This document shows positions 24,701 to 35,891 of a DNA stretch of 64,000 bases, piece after piece. The notes beneath the pieces were generated by a model. That model was given only the letters and a program-made list of their open reading frames with translations, did no database searches and was not told the DNA's origin. This stretch comes from Muricea muricata (taxonomy: Eukaryota; Cnidaria; Anthozoa; Malacalcyonacea; Plexauridae). Numbering within the stretch: the stretch's first letter is position 1; the number at the start of each line of letters is the position of its first letter. The stretch spans positions 39,206,380 through 39,270,379 of the forward strand of contig OY979717.1 in NCBI GenBank assembly GCA_963855995.1. Direction: 5' to 3'. A program made the translations under genes and the position numbers.

Positions 24701-25314
24701 AATTGGTAAAATTGGAGGGGGGATTATGAATCCAGAAACTCTGAAACAAACAAAAACTTTTAACAGGAAAATCAGAGCTAGTCTTCAAACATTGTAAAAC
24801 CAGAGCACGGTTGCTCAAAGGGGCATGGATTGGCGTTTAATGGTTGGGTTTAAATGTCATCCGTTCTTTTAGTTTGTGAATTTGCTGTTTATTTCCAGAC
24901 GTCATAAAAGAAAACTCCCATTTATTTGGACATGATATCTAAAGAAATATGATCAAGTTTAAAAACAGCTGATGGAGAATTTCGCTTTGAATTTTGGATT
25001 AAGGTCACGCTAATCTGCCTTTGAATAATTCCACCTAATTCTACCAAATCATTTTTTATGTACACGCAAAGAAAATTCGACAATCTTTAGAAATATATAT
25101 TCGAACAATGTGTATAAACACAATTTTAAAACAGTAATGGGAATGTCTCTTGAGGAACCTTGTTTGGTATTGGCGTTTTGGCAAGACAACAAATTTGGCT
25201 GCAATAACTGTGACTACAAGTGCCACATTGTGGAGTACTACTGTGTTTTTCTATACTCTGGATGTGCTCAGTACAAAACAAAACATTGATCTCTTTAAAC
25301 AAATATACATGTAG
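24701..25314. other. Spacer before the P-like element
   Basis: No gene recognised. Confidence 0.4.
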
Positions 25315-25448
25315 AACACGTTCTAGAGCAAAGTGAAATATGCTATTTAGAATTATTCCAGCACAATTTTAGCATTTTCCCAAAAATTGGCAACACGGGT
25401 ACAAAATCTTTTTTTTCAATGCTAGAATGGACATTTTAACGGGTTATC
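25315..25448 (+). repeat. P-like element left end, outer part
   Basis: Matches the complement of 38976-39083, including AAAATTGGCAACACGGGTAC, and is cut at 25448 by the Gypsy-2 insertion. The arm resumes after 30313. Confidence 0.8.
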
Positions 25449-25593
25449 TGTTATAACTTATGCTTCGAACCAAAGACCACACCAGACGTAGATTTAAAAC
25501 ACATGTCTATTATAAGTTGTCTGTTGCTTGGTTATATACAACTAATTAATTTACATATTTAAATTACATAGCATTGCATAATATCGCACAACA
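25449..25593 (-). repeat. Gypsy-2 LTR (3' LTR in element sense)
   Basis: 145 bp, TGTTATAAC to CGCACAACA. Two differences from 30164-30308. Confidence 0.95.
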
Positions 25594-25790
25594 TCTCTCT
25601 CTACCTTTTTTTTAGTGTTTTTTGTACTTCACTAAATTAATAAAAATATAGTTCTATGTTTTAATTCTATGTTCTAATCAGTCGTCTTTTTTTTTTAACC
25701 TACTACATTAATCTAATAAATATAGTTCTATATTTCTCAAATTATCGATAATAATTCTCTAATGATCAATACATGATACTTAATACTTAC

Positions 25791-26651
25791 CTATATTGTC
25801 CATTGTCCATATCGTTCCGGTTTACTGATCTCTTGGCCAGATTTCGTTCTAAAGGTAGTTTCGTCTTCCAGTTCTTCACTCTCATCTGTGTCATATGTCT
25901 CATATCGTTTCTGTTCTCTATCTGCATCTGGGTTCTTTTCTTTTAGTCTCCTTTGACTTGACGGAACTGTAACTTCGTTGATAACTTTGACGTGGGATTT
26001 ATCTCTCGTAAAGATTTTTCCGTTTTCAAATTTCACAGTAACGGAATGTTCTGTAGTTCCAATGACTAGTCCTATTTCAGGTCTTAATCGATCGATTCTT
26101 CTATCTTTCATCAATACTCGATCACCCAATCTGATACGTGATTTCTTCACATTCTTCTTACTGTCGTGGTATTTCTTTGCTTTCTCTTTATACTTTCTAT
26201 CGTGGTTTCTAATACCTTCATCTTTTGCTCTTCTCTTCATTGTTGAGAAAATGTTCAAATTCATTTTTCTACCAAACATCAGCTCATACGGGCTTCTTGA
26301 AGTAGATGGGTGAGGTGTAGCTCTGTAAGCTTCTAACATTCCTTCTATCTTCTCTTTATAATCGATGTTTTCTCTCTTTGCTATCCGAATAGCTTTATTG
26401 AGATTTTGCATAAATCGTTCACACTCCCCATTCGCTCTTGGGTGTCTCGGTGTGATTCTATGATGGTAAAATCCTTTCTTTTCTGTATTCACGAAATTGG
26501 TGTCCATGAAACGGTGGTCCATTATCTGTTTTGACTGTGTGTACTTTTCCAAAAGTGGCAAAGATTGAGTCCAAAATTGGTTTAACGCTTGTGAATGATG
26601 TTGAATTGCAGTATCCAACAACAGGGTACCGACTATAAAGGTCATAAGCAA
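25791..26651 (-). pseudogene. Gypsy-2 integrase, C-terminal part
   Basis: Second half of the integrase, in a different frame from the main Pol frame. RITPRHPRANGECERFMQNL holds the catalytic Glu, then RSPYELMFGRKMNL, a basic stretch and a C-terminal DNA-binding module with RLGDRVLMKDRRIDRLRPEI and SVTVKFENGK. The acidic tail ends at GQWTI. A single frame break near 26500 separates it from the upstream part, which holds the first Asp residues. Function: strand transfer of the cDNA into chromosomal DNA. Confidence 0.9.
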
Positions 26652-28527
26652 CTAGAACATATTTGTTATCTTTCAAAGGACCTTTAAAATCAATGGGTAT
26701 TGTATGCCAAACATCTGGTGGTAACGGGGTTGGTTGCAAAGGTTCATCGTACGTTCGATCACAGGTCATCTGACAGCTTAAAAAGCTCTTCACGACATCT
26801 TTTGCCAATTTTGTCATTCCCGAGAACCAGATCCGTTCTCGCAATAGATCCACTGTCCGCTTTTCTCCAGAATGACTGATTTTGTGAGCTTCATCTATAA
26901 AAGCATTATACATCACGAATGGTGGAACTAGAAGATCTTTGTAGAACACAAGTCCTTTTACGACCGATAAATCAGAAGCAACTCTGTAAAACTGCGAAAT
27001 TTTTGGATTGTTCTTATGCGATTTCCACAGGTCGTTTTCTACTACATCCTTGAGTACCTGGTGGTGCTCATCCTCGTTAGCTCTCTCCATTATGATACGA
27101 TCACTTTCCGAATCAGGTTTGAACAGCAGCCCAACTATTTCCTCCTCGAACGATTCATTCGATACTTGATCTATCAGTTCGTTCTTTGTGATATGGCGAG
27201 ATCCGTAATCCGCGATATTATCCTTCCCTTTGTTATATACCACAGTATATTCCAATCCCTGGATGCCCAAGATCTGTCTTTCGATTCTTATCGGCGCTCT
27301 AGATTTAGGATTGTTGAATAGATGCACCAATGGCTTGCAATCGGTGAGTATCTCGAATTTCGACGCTCCCACGAGAAATTGATAGAATGCATCACTACGC
27401 GCCCATTTGATAGCTAGAGCTTCCAATTTTGTTTGACCATATCGCATCTCTATGTCAGTCAATGTTCTATTTGTGATGTTGCACATTCTCCATACTCCTT
27501 TCTCATCTTGTTGAGTCAATATCGCACATAGGCCCCCTGAAACGTTGTTGGTTGACTCCATCTTCCCTGCATCAACGTGCACGCAGATAGGTTGGTTAGG
27601 TACGAAGCATGCGAGGGATGTTTCTTCCTTTAGGCTTTCTTTTAGACGATGAAAAGCGACTTGCTCTTCCTCTTCCCATTTAAACTGAACTTTGTGTTTT
27701 GTCAGGGCTCTCAACGGTGCTGCAATCTGGGAAAAATTTGGTATGAATCTCGACATATACCCGACTATTTGTAGGAAACTTCTCACCCCTTCTTTTGTGG
27801 TAGGCTCGCCGCATTCCTTTAGGGCTTTTACTTTCTCTCGAGAGGGTTTCAAACCATTCTGTGTGAATCTGTGACCATAGAACTCGATTTCATACTTGCC
27901 AAATTCACACTTCTCTCTGTTAATGGTAAGACCAAACGACTGCAATCTTGATAGGACTTCATTTAGATTTCTGTTATGCTCTTTCCAATCTCGCCCACCT
28001 ATGAGACAATCATCACGGTCGTTTTTCACTCTGGGTATTCCAGCTAGGATTTCACTCATTCGTCGGTCAAATTCATCTTGACTCGTGATCCAACCTTGGG
28101 CGAGGGTGTTGTGCTTAAGATTTCCCCATGGCGTTGTAACAACCAAGTACTTCTTGCTCTCTTCGTCAATTGCAAACTGATGATAACCATTGTTCAGATC
28201 GATTTTCGAGAATATCTTGCATCCCGCAAAGATCACAGCCAAATCTTTCATCTTCACACCTGGAACTATCCTTGTTCTTGAAGCACCTTTGTTGGCTAGT
28301 CGGAAATCTGCAGTAATTCTGACGTCAGCATCAGGACCACTTGATTTCGGTGTTATCACCAAGGGGCTTGCATAAACAATTGGTTCTCCAGGGTCCGTCC
28401 AGCTCATAATGCCTTCTTTAACGAAATAATTCAGCTTATTCTTCGTTCTCTCTCGTAAGTAGTGGGGTATCACTCGCGGTGGTTGAATAACTGGCTCCGC
28501 TTCGGGTTTCATCTGTATATGCGTCAA
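26458..28527 (-). CDS. Gypsy-2 Pol: reverse transcriptase, RNase H, integrase N-part
   Basis: A 689-codon open frame. Reverse transcriptase spans about residues 1-230: ITADFRLANKG, FSKIDLNNGYHQFAI (catalytic Asp) and NDRDDCLIGG with the Asp pair. Next come the thumb (FLQIVGYMSRFIPNFS) and RNase H (about 310-440: VHVDAGK, TKLEALAIKWA, ILTDCKPLVHLF). The integrase zinc region is near 525-570 (HKISHSGEKRTVDLLRERIW with SCQMTC), and the catalytic core starts with PIDFKGPL and VKTDNGPPFHG, holding two of the three acidic residues. The frame then shifts out at about 26500. The front of the protein overlaps the protease frame region at 28543-28965. Confidence 0.93.
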   Translation of the reverse strand: MTHIQMKPEAEPVIQPPRVIPHYLRERTKNKLNYFVKEGIMSWTDPGEPIVYASPLVITPKSSGPDADVRITADFRLANKGASRTRIVPGVKMKDLAVIFAGCKIFSKIDLNNGYHQFAIDEESKKYLVVTTPWGNLKHNTLAQGWITSQDEFDRRMSEILAGIPRVKNDRDDCLIGGRDWKEHNRNLNEVLSRLQSFGLTINREKCEFGKYEIEFYGHRFTQNGLKPSREKVKALKECGEPTTKEGVRSFLQIVGYMSRFIPNFSQIAAPLRALTKHKVQFKWEEEEQVAFHRLKESLKEETSLACFVPNQPICVHVDAGKMESTNNVSGGLCAILTQQDEKGVWRMCNITNRTLTDIEMRYGQTKLEALAIKWARSDAFYQFLVGASKFEILTDCKPLVHLFNNPKSRAPIRIERQILGIQGLEYTVVYNKGKDNIADYGSRHITKNELIDQVSNESFEEEIVGLLFKPDSESDRIIMERANEDEHHQVLKDVVENDLWKSHKNNPKISQFYRVASDLSVVKGLVFYKDLLVPPFVMYNAFIDEAHKISHSGEKRTVDLLRERIWFSGMTKLAKDVVKSFLSCQMTCDRTYDEPLQPTPLPPDVWHTIPIDFKGPLKDNKYVLVAYDLYSRYPVVGYCNSTSFTSVKPILDSIFATFGKVHTVKTDNGPPFHGHQFREYRKERILPS

Positions 28528-28542
28528 GATGGGTTCACCAAT

Positions 28543-29010
28543 TTAAGGATCTTTAAATCTTCCAATTCCCTCGAACGACTTTTTATAAGTAGATACGATC
28601 TTTCCCATCTGCGCGATTCCCGTTTTCTCACTTGAATCTTGCACAGATTTATCACTGTCTACTTTGTTGATTTTCTTCACACTCTGTTCTGCAAACTCCC
28701 CATCAGCAATGTATTGTACCATTCCGAGATCGAGCAAAGTCTTCTCAGATAGTAATGGATGGTTGTGGATACCATTTTCCGTCACATATATGTCTCTGAC
28801 TATATTCTTCACTGTCTTATTGGACAGCGTTGCATCTTTCAAAACACAAATTATTCCAAGCTTAGCGCCACCTAAGGCTCGGATCGCTTCTTTTGGAACA
28901 GATATTAACTTTTCGACATCTGGGCGTTGCTGATAAATCTTTTGAAAATTGTCCTTTGAAATCAAATCTACATCTGCACCTGTATCCGGGTCAATGTCAA
29001 GTTCAACTCC
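28543..29010 (-). pseudogene. Gypsy-2 protease region
   Basis: The active-site motif DPDTGADVDLISKDNFQK is encoded just upstream of the ATG at 28965, so the protease lies within a longer frame joined to Gag-Pol. The rest has IRALGGAKLGIICVLKD and DIYVTENGIHNHPLLSEK, fitting the flap and second half of a retroviral-type aspartic protease. The remaining Gag frame upstream and Pol frame downstream are offset, by either programmed frameshifting or damage. Confidence 0.8.
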
Positions 29011-30041
29011 GCAAATTTTTTACCGGTAGAATGTTGCTGGCATCCTTTCCAGCCTTTACTTTCCTGACATTTAATTTGAGCCTTGCTCCTTGAACATCAA
29101 TGTCAACATCAGAGTCAGATGTGTCATCTTTGATAACAGATTTCTGAAATTTCTTCGACTTTGGACAATCTTTTGGTCTTGTTCTGCAACACGACCTGAA
29201 GTGGTTTGCTTTTCCACATAAGTTACATTGCTTGCCAATAGCCGGACATGTTTCATGTGATTGGTCATATACACATCTTTGGCATTTCTTTTGGCATTCT
29301 GCGGGTGTGTCTGTAACTCTTGTATTCTTCCATGTTGGGTTCTTAGTGTTTTTGAACGAATATATTTTTTTCTTTGACGATTTTGTACGCGGCTTTCCCG
29401 TATATGTCGCTCTTATAGATTCGGATGATGCTTCATTCTTAATTTCAGATTTCATGTCCTCGGTTTGTGCTTTAATATCTTGCATCGTTGTAGCATGCTT
29501 CATGAATGTTTTTAAGTCGCAATCTTTCGACAAGGCTTCATCCTGTAATTTCTCATCTTCACATGTCGAAAGCAATCGGTCCAATATCATTTCATCATCA
29601 TAACCATGGAACTCGCAATCTTTAGCTAGGCGTCGTAATTCAATTTCATATCGTGCGATTGTCTGACCTGCTTCTTTCCTCGCTTTATTGAATCGATAAC
29701 GAGCATGAAGCCGTGATTTCTTGGGTACATATATCTTCTCGATTTTTTGAATCAATACTGCGTATTCGTCTGCGTCTTTATCATCTGTCTCAGGAGAGTT
29801 CTCGTCTATAGACAAAATGTGTTTGCCGCCATGGACTAATAAACACATTGTTTATCTTTCGGCCTGTAATCTCAAAATAGTCCATTTGTAGCTCAATTTT
29901 TCGTCTCCACGACTTCCATCTCGATGAAGTTTCTAATATATCGTCTGATGGTAAGAATTCCTCGACTTTAAGAGCTTTTTTCACTGGTTTTGGAGGCATC
30001 TTAAGAGATTTAACTACGGCTTTAATTACTTCTCCCGACAA
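29003..30041 (-). pseudogene. Gypsy-2 Gag
   Basis: Structural protein. It starts near 30041 (MSGEVIKAVVKSLKMPPKPV) and continues in a second frame at 29003-29848. The latter has RLHARYRFNKARKEAGQTIA, a capsid-type motif typical of Gypsy Gag, followed by a Cys/His region: CQRCVYDQSHETC, then a proper CCHC knuckle, CNLCGKANHFRSCC. A Lys-rich segment separates capsid and nucleocapsid. One frame break near 29830 divides the two parts. Confidence 0.88.
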
Positions 30042-30144
30042 CTGAATGCTTCAGTTAACACGCAACCCAGACAGTACGTTTTAACTTTTATCTAGTAATA
30101 TCACTTTTCTACTTCGTTCATTTTATGGTGCAATTGTAACTGAC

Positions 30145-30163
30145 TTACAATCCTCGTCGCCAA
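30145..30163 (-). promoter_or_regulatory. Gypsy-2 primer-binding site
   Basis: In element sense the LTR is followed by T and then TGGCGACGAGGATTG. The TGG fits the tRNA CCA end. The tRNA cannot be named by eye. Confidence 0.6.
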
Positions 30164-30308
30164 TGTTATAACTTATGCTTCGAACCAAAGACCACACCAG
30201 ACGTAGATTTAAAACACATGTCTATTATAAGTTGTCTGTTGCTTTGTTATATACAACTAATTAATTTACATATTTAAATTACATAGTATTGCATAATATC
30301 GCACAACA
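30164..30308 (-). repeat. Gypsy-2 LTR (5' LTR in element sense)
   Basis: 145 bp; partner of 25449-25593; TTATC follows. Confidence 0.95.
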
Positions 30309-30313
30309 TTATC

Positions 30314-31475
30314 GACCACAAAAAAATCGTTGTTGCTGTGTAAGAGTTTTTTCTTCTTAAAACACAGCGTCAATAGACATACAAACAGCACATTCACATA
30401 ACTACATTTGAAATTATTTAATTTGGCACCGCAAATACAGCGCCAACGTTTTAAAAATGAATTACATGTATTTAGGGTCAAGAATGTTTTGCCACTGCAA
30501 ATGCATCGCCAACTTTTGAAAATAATATACGTTCACTTATATCTAAAATATTTTGGCACTGCAAATGCAGCGCCAATATCTCAAAAATTAATGACATGTA
30601 TTAATGTCTAGAATATTTTGACACTGCAAATGCAGCGCCAACAACTCATAGCTATCTAGAATATTTTGGCACTGCAAATGCAGAGCTAACATGATGAAAA
30701 TAAAATACTTGTACTTATGTCTACAATATTTCGGCACTGTAAATACAGCTCCAATAAACATGCATTATGAAAAATACCAGAGTAATATACATGCATGTGT
30801 GGATGAATACTTGTCGTAAGAATCAGGGATTTTCTCCTTCTCGCATATGTGAACGAATATGTGAACAAAGTACAGAACAAATATTATAATAACTTTAGCG
30901 AGCATTGTGACGTATTTTGCGGGCTAAAATAGACAAATCAGCGGGCTAAAATACATTTTAGCGCACTGACGTAATAGCCAATGTATAAATAGTCGGAAGC
31001 CATTTAAGTGTAGTTGTTTTTTTTGAAAAACAAAGTTAAAGTTAAATGTTAAGAGGGCTTTAAAGTTATTATAATAGTAATAGAGTTGATGTTCTTGGGC
31101 ATAAACATGTTTTTGGCCCTCCTCAGAGCTCATTTTAACCCTCGCTACGCTCGGGCTAAAATGATTCTGAGTCGGGCCAAAAACATATTTATGCCTGCGA
31201 ACGTCAACTCTATTGTTATATTAGATTGCTTTTGGTATAGAATTCACTCAATTGCATCGGCTAAAAGAAGCTATTCCCGAATCTCGCAAGTGTGAACCAG
31301 GCTTAGTATCAATATGCAGCGCATACAAATGCTATTCATGTAAATGACATTAGTTCACAATATTTTGACATTGCAAACACGCGGTGCCAGGATTATGAAA
31401 ACAACATACATGAACTAATAGAAAGAATATTTTCGCACTACAAATGTAGCGTACAACCTGAAACAACAGTTCATG
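30314..31475 (+). repeat. P-like element left arm with ~63-bp tandem units
   Basis: Six to seven copies of a unit of roughly 60-70 bp with the core TTTGGCACTGCAAATGCAGC then GCCAAC (30417-30755). This is followed by unique arm sequence (GTGAACCAGGCTTAGTATCA) and CGCACTACAAATGTAGCG near 31436. All of these recur inverted at 38383-38975. Each core is a near-palindrome (GCACTGCAAATGCAGCGC). Such repeated subterminal palindromes could be transposase binding sites; that is inference. Confidence 0.85.
31070..31220. mobile_element. Small foldback insertion in the left arm
   Basis: About 150 bp with arms of ~70 bp. AATAGAGTTGATGTTC and AAACATGTTTTTGGCCC on the left match the complement of GGGCCAAAAACATATTTATG and GACGTTC on the right. 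It is absent from the right arm of the host element, so it is a later insertion. Confidence 0.7.
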
Positions 31476-31800
31476 CACAAAATAAACTGTTGCGTTGTGG
31501 TATAATTTTCACAAATTTTGCACTTGGTTTTAGTTTAAAACTAATTTGAGTCAAGCTCAAACAAAGCTTGATAAATATAATCTTTACTTGGTTTGTCGGT
31601 CCATTGTCTGCCCATGTAGATCCAAGGAATTTCTTGTTTCAGGTACCCTTTCAATAGTCTATCACCAATTTGTCTTTCCTTTTCTCAATAGCTTTCCACT
31701 GGGCACTGGCTCACGTTTTACTGTACCAGATTGACAGCCACATGGCCCGTCATAGGTTCCAACAACAACAAGATTCCATGTAATGAATCCTTGATTGAAC

Positions 31801-32003
31801 CAGTGGCAGATCCAGGGTAAGTCAAAATAAATTATAGCAGCTCAATATTAAATTCAAAATAACTTTATAGCAATGTCATAGGTTATGAATTTCAAAAGAA
31901 TAAAATCTAACCAATGAAGTTGCTTTAAAGGTATTTTAAAATTTCAATATATCCTAGAATGAGCTGTGGTAATTTATTTTGACTTACGCTAGATCCGCCA
32001 CTG
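31801..32003. mobile_element. hAT MITE with 8-bp target duplication
   Basis: 203 bp. Both ends begin CAGTGGCRGATC and agree over about 33 bases with a few mismatches. The exact duplication GATTGAAC lies at 31793-31800 and 32004-32011. Length of the duplication and the CAG-starting ends are diagnostic of hAT. Confidence 0.93.
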
Positions 32004-32011
32004 GATTGAAC

Positions 32012-32683
32012 ATTTTTTACCAGCTGATGAAAACCATTTCTTTTTACTGGTATATATACGAAAACCTTAGAATAAATTGTCTTGAATAAACTTCTTTTTG
32101 ATAAGTTGTTAACTGCAGTGAATTCTAATTGCATATTGGCACAGGTGATGTCTGTCCATGAAAGCAGACTGAACCTGAAATAAAAACATTACTATTTTTG
32201 AGTAAAAATATTTTGAATAGAAAGTGATATAATAGTTAAACCCAAATGCTAGTTACTATAAAATATATGTATTGTGACGGCTTTATTAAGAATTTATTGC
32301 CTGCCGCACACGTAATTGCATAAACCAAAATTCAAATACATGTCAATATAATCTTTAGTTAATACACCTAAGTCCTAATGCATAGTGACTTGTAAATACA
32401 ACGTAATACAAAACAAATAGGCAAATGTCACTACAAATATTTGGCCTAGATGATAACTTTAATACAGCTTCTTCAGCTGAAAAGTAGCTACCGTGCGTTC
32501 AGAATTCATACTGACGCTGGCTCTATTTAACAATACTGCATGACATGTTGGCACAATGAAATAAGCATAAGCACAAGCACACATGTATTGGTAAGCATAG
32601 AATAAGCATTAGTGTAACCTGTACAAAAGGAAAATTTCTTTTCTTAGAGCTTGTGGTTGCGCTTATGCTTGTTTCATCATGTG
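32012..32683. other. Interior of the P-like element, nothing recognised
   Basis: No supported coding region. Confidence 0.4.
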
Positions 32684-32691
32684 AACCAGTC

Positions 32692-33970
32692 CAGGGGCAG
32701 ATCTATGGTAGTTTCTGGAAACTACTGAGAATTTTTCAACAAGAAATTTTAATCACCACTGTCAGTTTACGAATCTTCACAAAAATAAATATAAAACAGA
32801 ATATTCTTCTTCAATATCGTATTTCTGGCCATTTTTTGAACAGTGTTTTAAAAATTTCGCACAAATTAGGCTGCTTTTCATTGCATTTTCCTGCTGGGAA
32901 AGTGGGAACCAGTGGGAAACTCTCGCGTTTATAAGAAAACTATCAGGAAACTACCGAGGTTTCCATATATGGTGATTGGAAACTACTGCGTCAGCCAGAT
33001 TTGCCTTTGGAAACTACTGAGCCTCGAGCTCTGATTGGTTGGAAACTACTGAGGAAACTACCGAGAAAAGTATATATACCCAAGCTTACCACCCTGCGTC
33101 CTCTGTTTTGTTAGACGTGTTCTACTACATCACTTGAAACAGAACGCTAGCACATGCTAGTTATAATAATAAGCATGATTTCAGCGATTTTGATCGATCT
33201 ACTTTCGAAATATTACTGAGAAGAATACTAGTGTCTTTTCTGATACATTGGAGTTGCGATCATTTTGGGCACAACATTTACTATACACAGAAGCAGTTGA
33301 ATTAGCGGGGAGTATTCAAATTGATCCAACCATGTCAATGATACTTAACAGACAAATTCGTCGAGCCAATGCTCCAGCTGCAGCACCAGAGCAGTATTAC
33401 AAGATAAATTTGACCAGAGTGTTCTTGGACCATGCAATTCAACAACTTGACATCAGATTTCCAGCTCAAGTACATTTTTGCTCTAAAGGATTGTCAATAT
33501 TTCCATCAATTTTGATTGGACATCCCCAGGATTGAAAAAATAATGTAAGAGAATTTTGTGTGAGCTACAATCAAGACATACCAAACATTGCTGGCTTAGA
33601 AGCAGAATTAATCCTGTGGGAGAGATTCTGGAATAAAAAGAAAGCAAAAGAAAAAGTATTTTGACAGACTAGGTAGTTCCTTAATAAATTCATTGACAAA
33701 GAATGTTTTGTAAATATTTTTGCTGTTCTACAAGTATCAGCAACTATTCCAATTTCATCCTCAAGTTGTGAAAGATCTATTTGAACTCTTCGAAACCTAA
33801 AAAACTACTTGAGGAACACAATGAGCCATGATAGACTCAATGGATTAGCACTCATGGACACTCATGCAGAGATTGAGCTGGATCTCAATGAACTCATTGA
33901 TTTATTCCAACCTACTCAGAAGAATGAGGATGGCAAATATCTTAGAAGATTAGATACATTGCTTTGATAA
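32692..33970 (+). pseudogene. Internally deleted hAT element with transposase C-terminus
   Basis: Starts with a hAT-like end, CAGGGGCAGATCTATGG, preceded by AACCAGTC. Six copies of GGAAACTACTGAG or close variants lie in 32717-33060, probable subterminal transposase binding sites. The coding remnant (33248-33967) is the C-terminal part of a DUF4371/ZMYM1-type hAT transposase: NRQIRRANAPAAAPEQYYK, then after a stop ELILWERFWNKKK, ATIPISSSSCERS and LRNLKNYLRNTMSHDRLNGL, the hAT dimerisation region. At least three stops. The N-terminal two thirds, including the catalytic Asp, are gone. A matching right end was not found. Confidence 0.8.
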
Positions 33971-35891
33971 CAAATTCACTAGCTGTTTCTAGAGTACTGG
34001 TGAGTTATTGACTGTCTGGATTTGTTAATCCTTAAACTGCAGTGAACAGTACAGAGGCACAAAAGTTGGTATCAATTTGCTACACATGTATTGCTTCCCT
34101 TTATTTCCTGACATTTGTTCAAACGGACTCTGCGTTGTTATGTGCATTCCTTCATGTTCTTTACTTTTATTGATTGTTAATCCTTGCTTACCAGGAAAAT
34201 GTCAGGTATACATTTTACACACCATACACCCACATACATAACCTTTATTTTGCTTACAATAAAGTTTAATTATCTTTAATTATAATGGTGTGTATTTTTC
34301 ATGTATTTATTATTCATTTTATCATCTTTTAAATTACTTGTTGTTGCTGTTATTAATGACTTTTAAAAGAAACAGACTGATACAGTTCATATGCTGTTAA
34401 CATTTGTCAACAATCTCCATTGAATAAGGGGCAAGTTTGAAATTTTTCTGATATAAATCAGTTGTACTTATTCAGTGATCTAACACAAACTTACCCCAAC
34501 ACTACAGAAGTTCAACAGGAATGAATTTGTACTGATTTATCTTTTTGGCATAATCCAAAAACACACAGTAAATATATCATTTGCATTGTCGTGTGTGGTA
34601 AATGTTGTTAATGAAGGTATAGATTTATCTTTAATTAGGGTATTGTTGTTTCAATAAATACTTTTTTGTTTTAAGTGCAAGTCAGGAAAATGTCCTCGGG
34701 AGGGGGGGGGGGACCCTAATGTATGCTAGGCCAAATATGACAAAATATCAAGTATGTAAATTTAACATCAAGTTGTTCATGTTTTATATCAAGTGCCAAT
34801 ATTTTATGACCAAGACACTCTTGTTTTATATCAACTGTTATATTTTTACATCAAAACATTCGTGTTTTATATCTAGTCACTTTTCATATTTTTATATCAA
34901 GTTTATTGTGTATTACATCAAGTGTTGTGCGTTTTTATAAATCAAGTTTCAAGTGTGTTTTATGTCAAGAAAGGTGAGGATGTAGTTTGATCAGAATTCG
35001 GCAAAAAGGGGAGAACAACACACATTTTGTGCTGGGGGAGGTGACCGTAGAGGATGAAATTAAGGCAGGAAGGAGCGACATGCTAGTCACAAATCAAAAT
35101 TCTCACCAAAAATAAATGACTTCAGCTTGTTTTTTCTCTATTTTCTTCATAGAGAATAGATAATGCAAAACTGGAAGATGTTGTTAAATATATCTTGGGC
35201 AAAATATATTGCGGTCAAACTGGTCTTCTGCTGTGAGCAACATTGTAATATTGTGATTATAGTCTGTGGTATTATGGTATTCTAAATCTGCCGTTTACAT
35301 CGTGTAATGCAGTGTATCCCGATAGGGACATAAACAGATCATGTATTTGTGGACCTTGTGCGAATAATATTGCAGTCAAAAGACTGAACAAATTAATTTT
35401 AACCGCCAACTGAAGTCAAGGTTTGTGAACAAAGCTAGTCAATATGCTGCTGCTTTAATATGCTTGGCATTAAGGCATTTAATTGTTTGAGGTCACAAAG
35501 GAACACTGAATTTGCAGAATAAATGGAAAATGTAAACGTACACGAGATACAGCCCAACGAGAACGGAACTGAACAAGGTCAGCAAGGTGCTAAACGGCTG
35601 AAACATACATGTCCTCTTTAGAATTTGAAACAAGAAGTAAACCACGACACAGGTTTAGAATGGCACAGACTTTAAATAAACACAAGATTGCAATTTTGCT
35701 CGCTACGGAAACCGACTTTACTGTAATGTTATTTTTTCGCACAAGTTTTTCAACCGCATTAATTGGGGTTTGAATTATTCATTATACATAAATAAAGAAA
35801 CTGGAGTGAAAAGCAGGCTAAAGTTGTTTATTTTTGCTGGGGATTGTGGCTAGCATGTCGCTAGCAGTGCAATGTTTGTTACTTAAATAGA
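33971..35891. other. Interior of the P-like element, degenerate repeats
   Basis: No gene seen. A run of G near 34700 is followed (34740-34970) by five to seven degenerate units of about 35 bp with the word TTTTATATCAAG. The rest is AT-rich. Confidence 0.5.

Larger units (their letters stand above)
25449..30308 (-). mobile_element. Ty3/Gypsy retrotransposon Gypsy-2
   Basis: 4.86 kb, - strand. Two 145-bp LTRs (TG..CA) differ at only two positions. The 5-bp duplication TTATC flanks it (25444-25448 and 30309-30313). The coding order Gag, protease, reverse transcriptase, RNase H, integrase is Gypsy type. Reading frames are long, with few lesions, so this is the youngest and best-preserved element in the window. 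Confidence 0.96.

Noticed and set aside
27016-28375. Several + strand open frames of 60-100 codons
   Set aside because: They are opposite-strand shadows of the Gypsy-2 Pol frame.
30417-30755. CRISPR-like 60-70 bp periodic repeats
   Set aside because: The sequence between palindromic cores is also related from unit to unit, and the array recurs inverted at the other end of a transposon.
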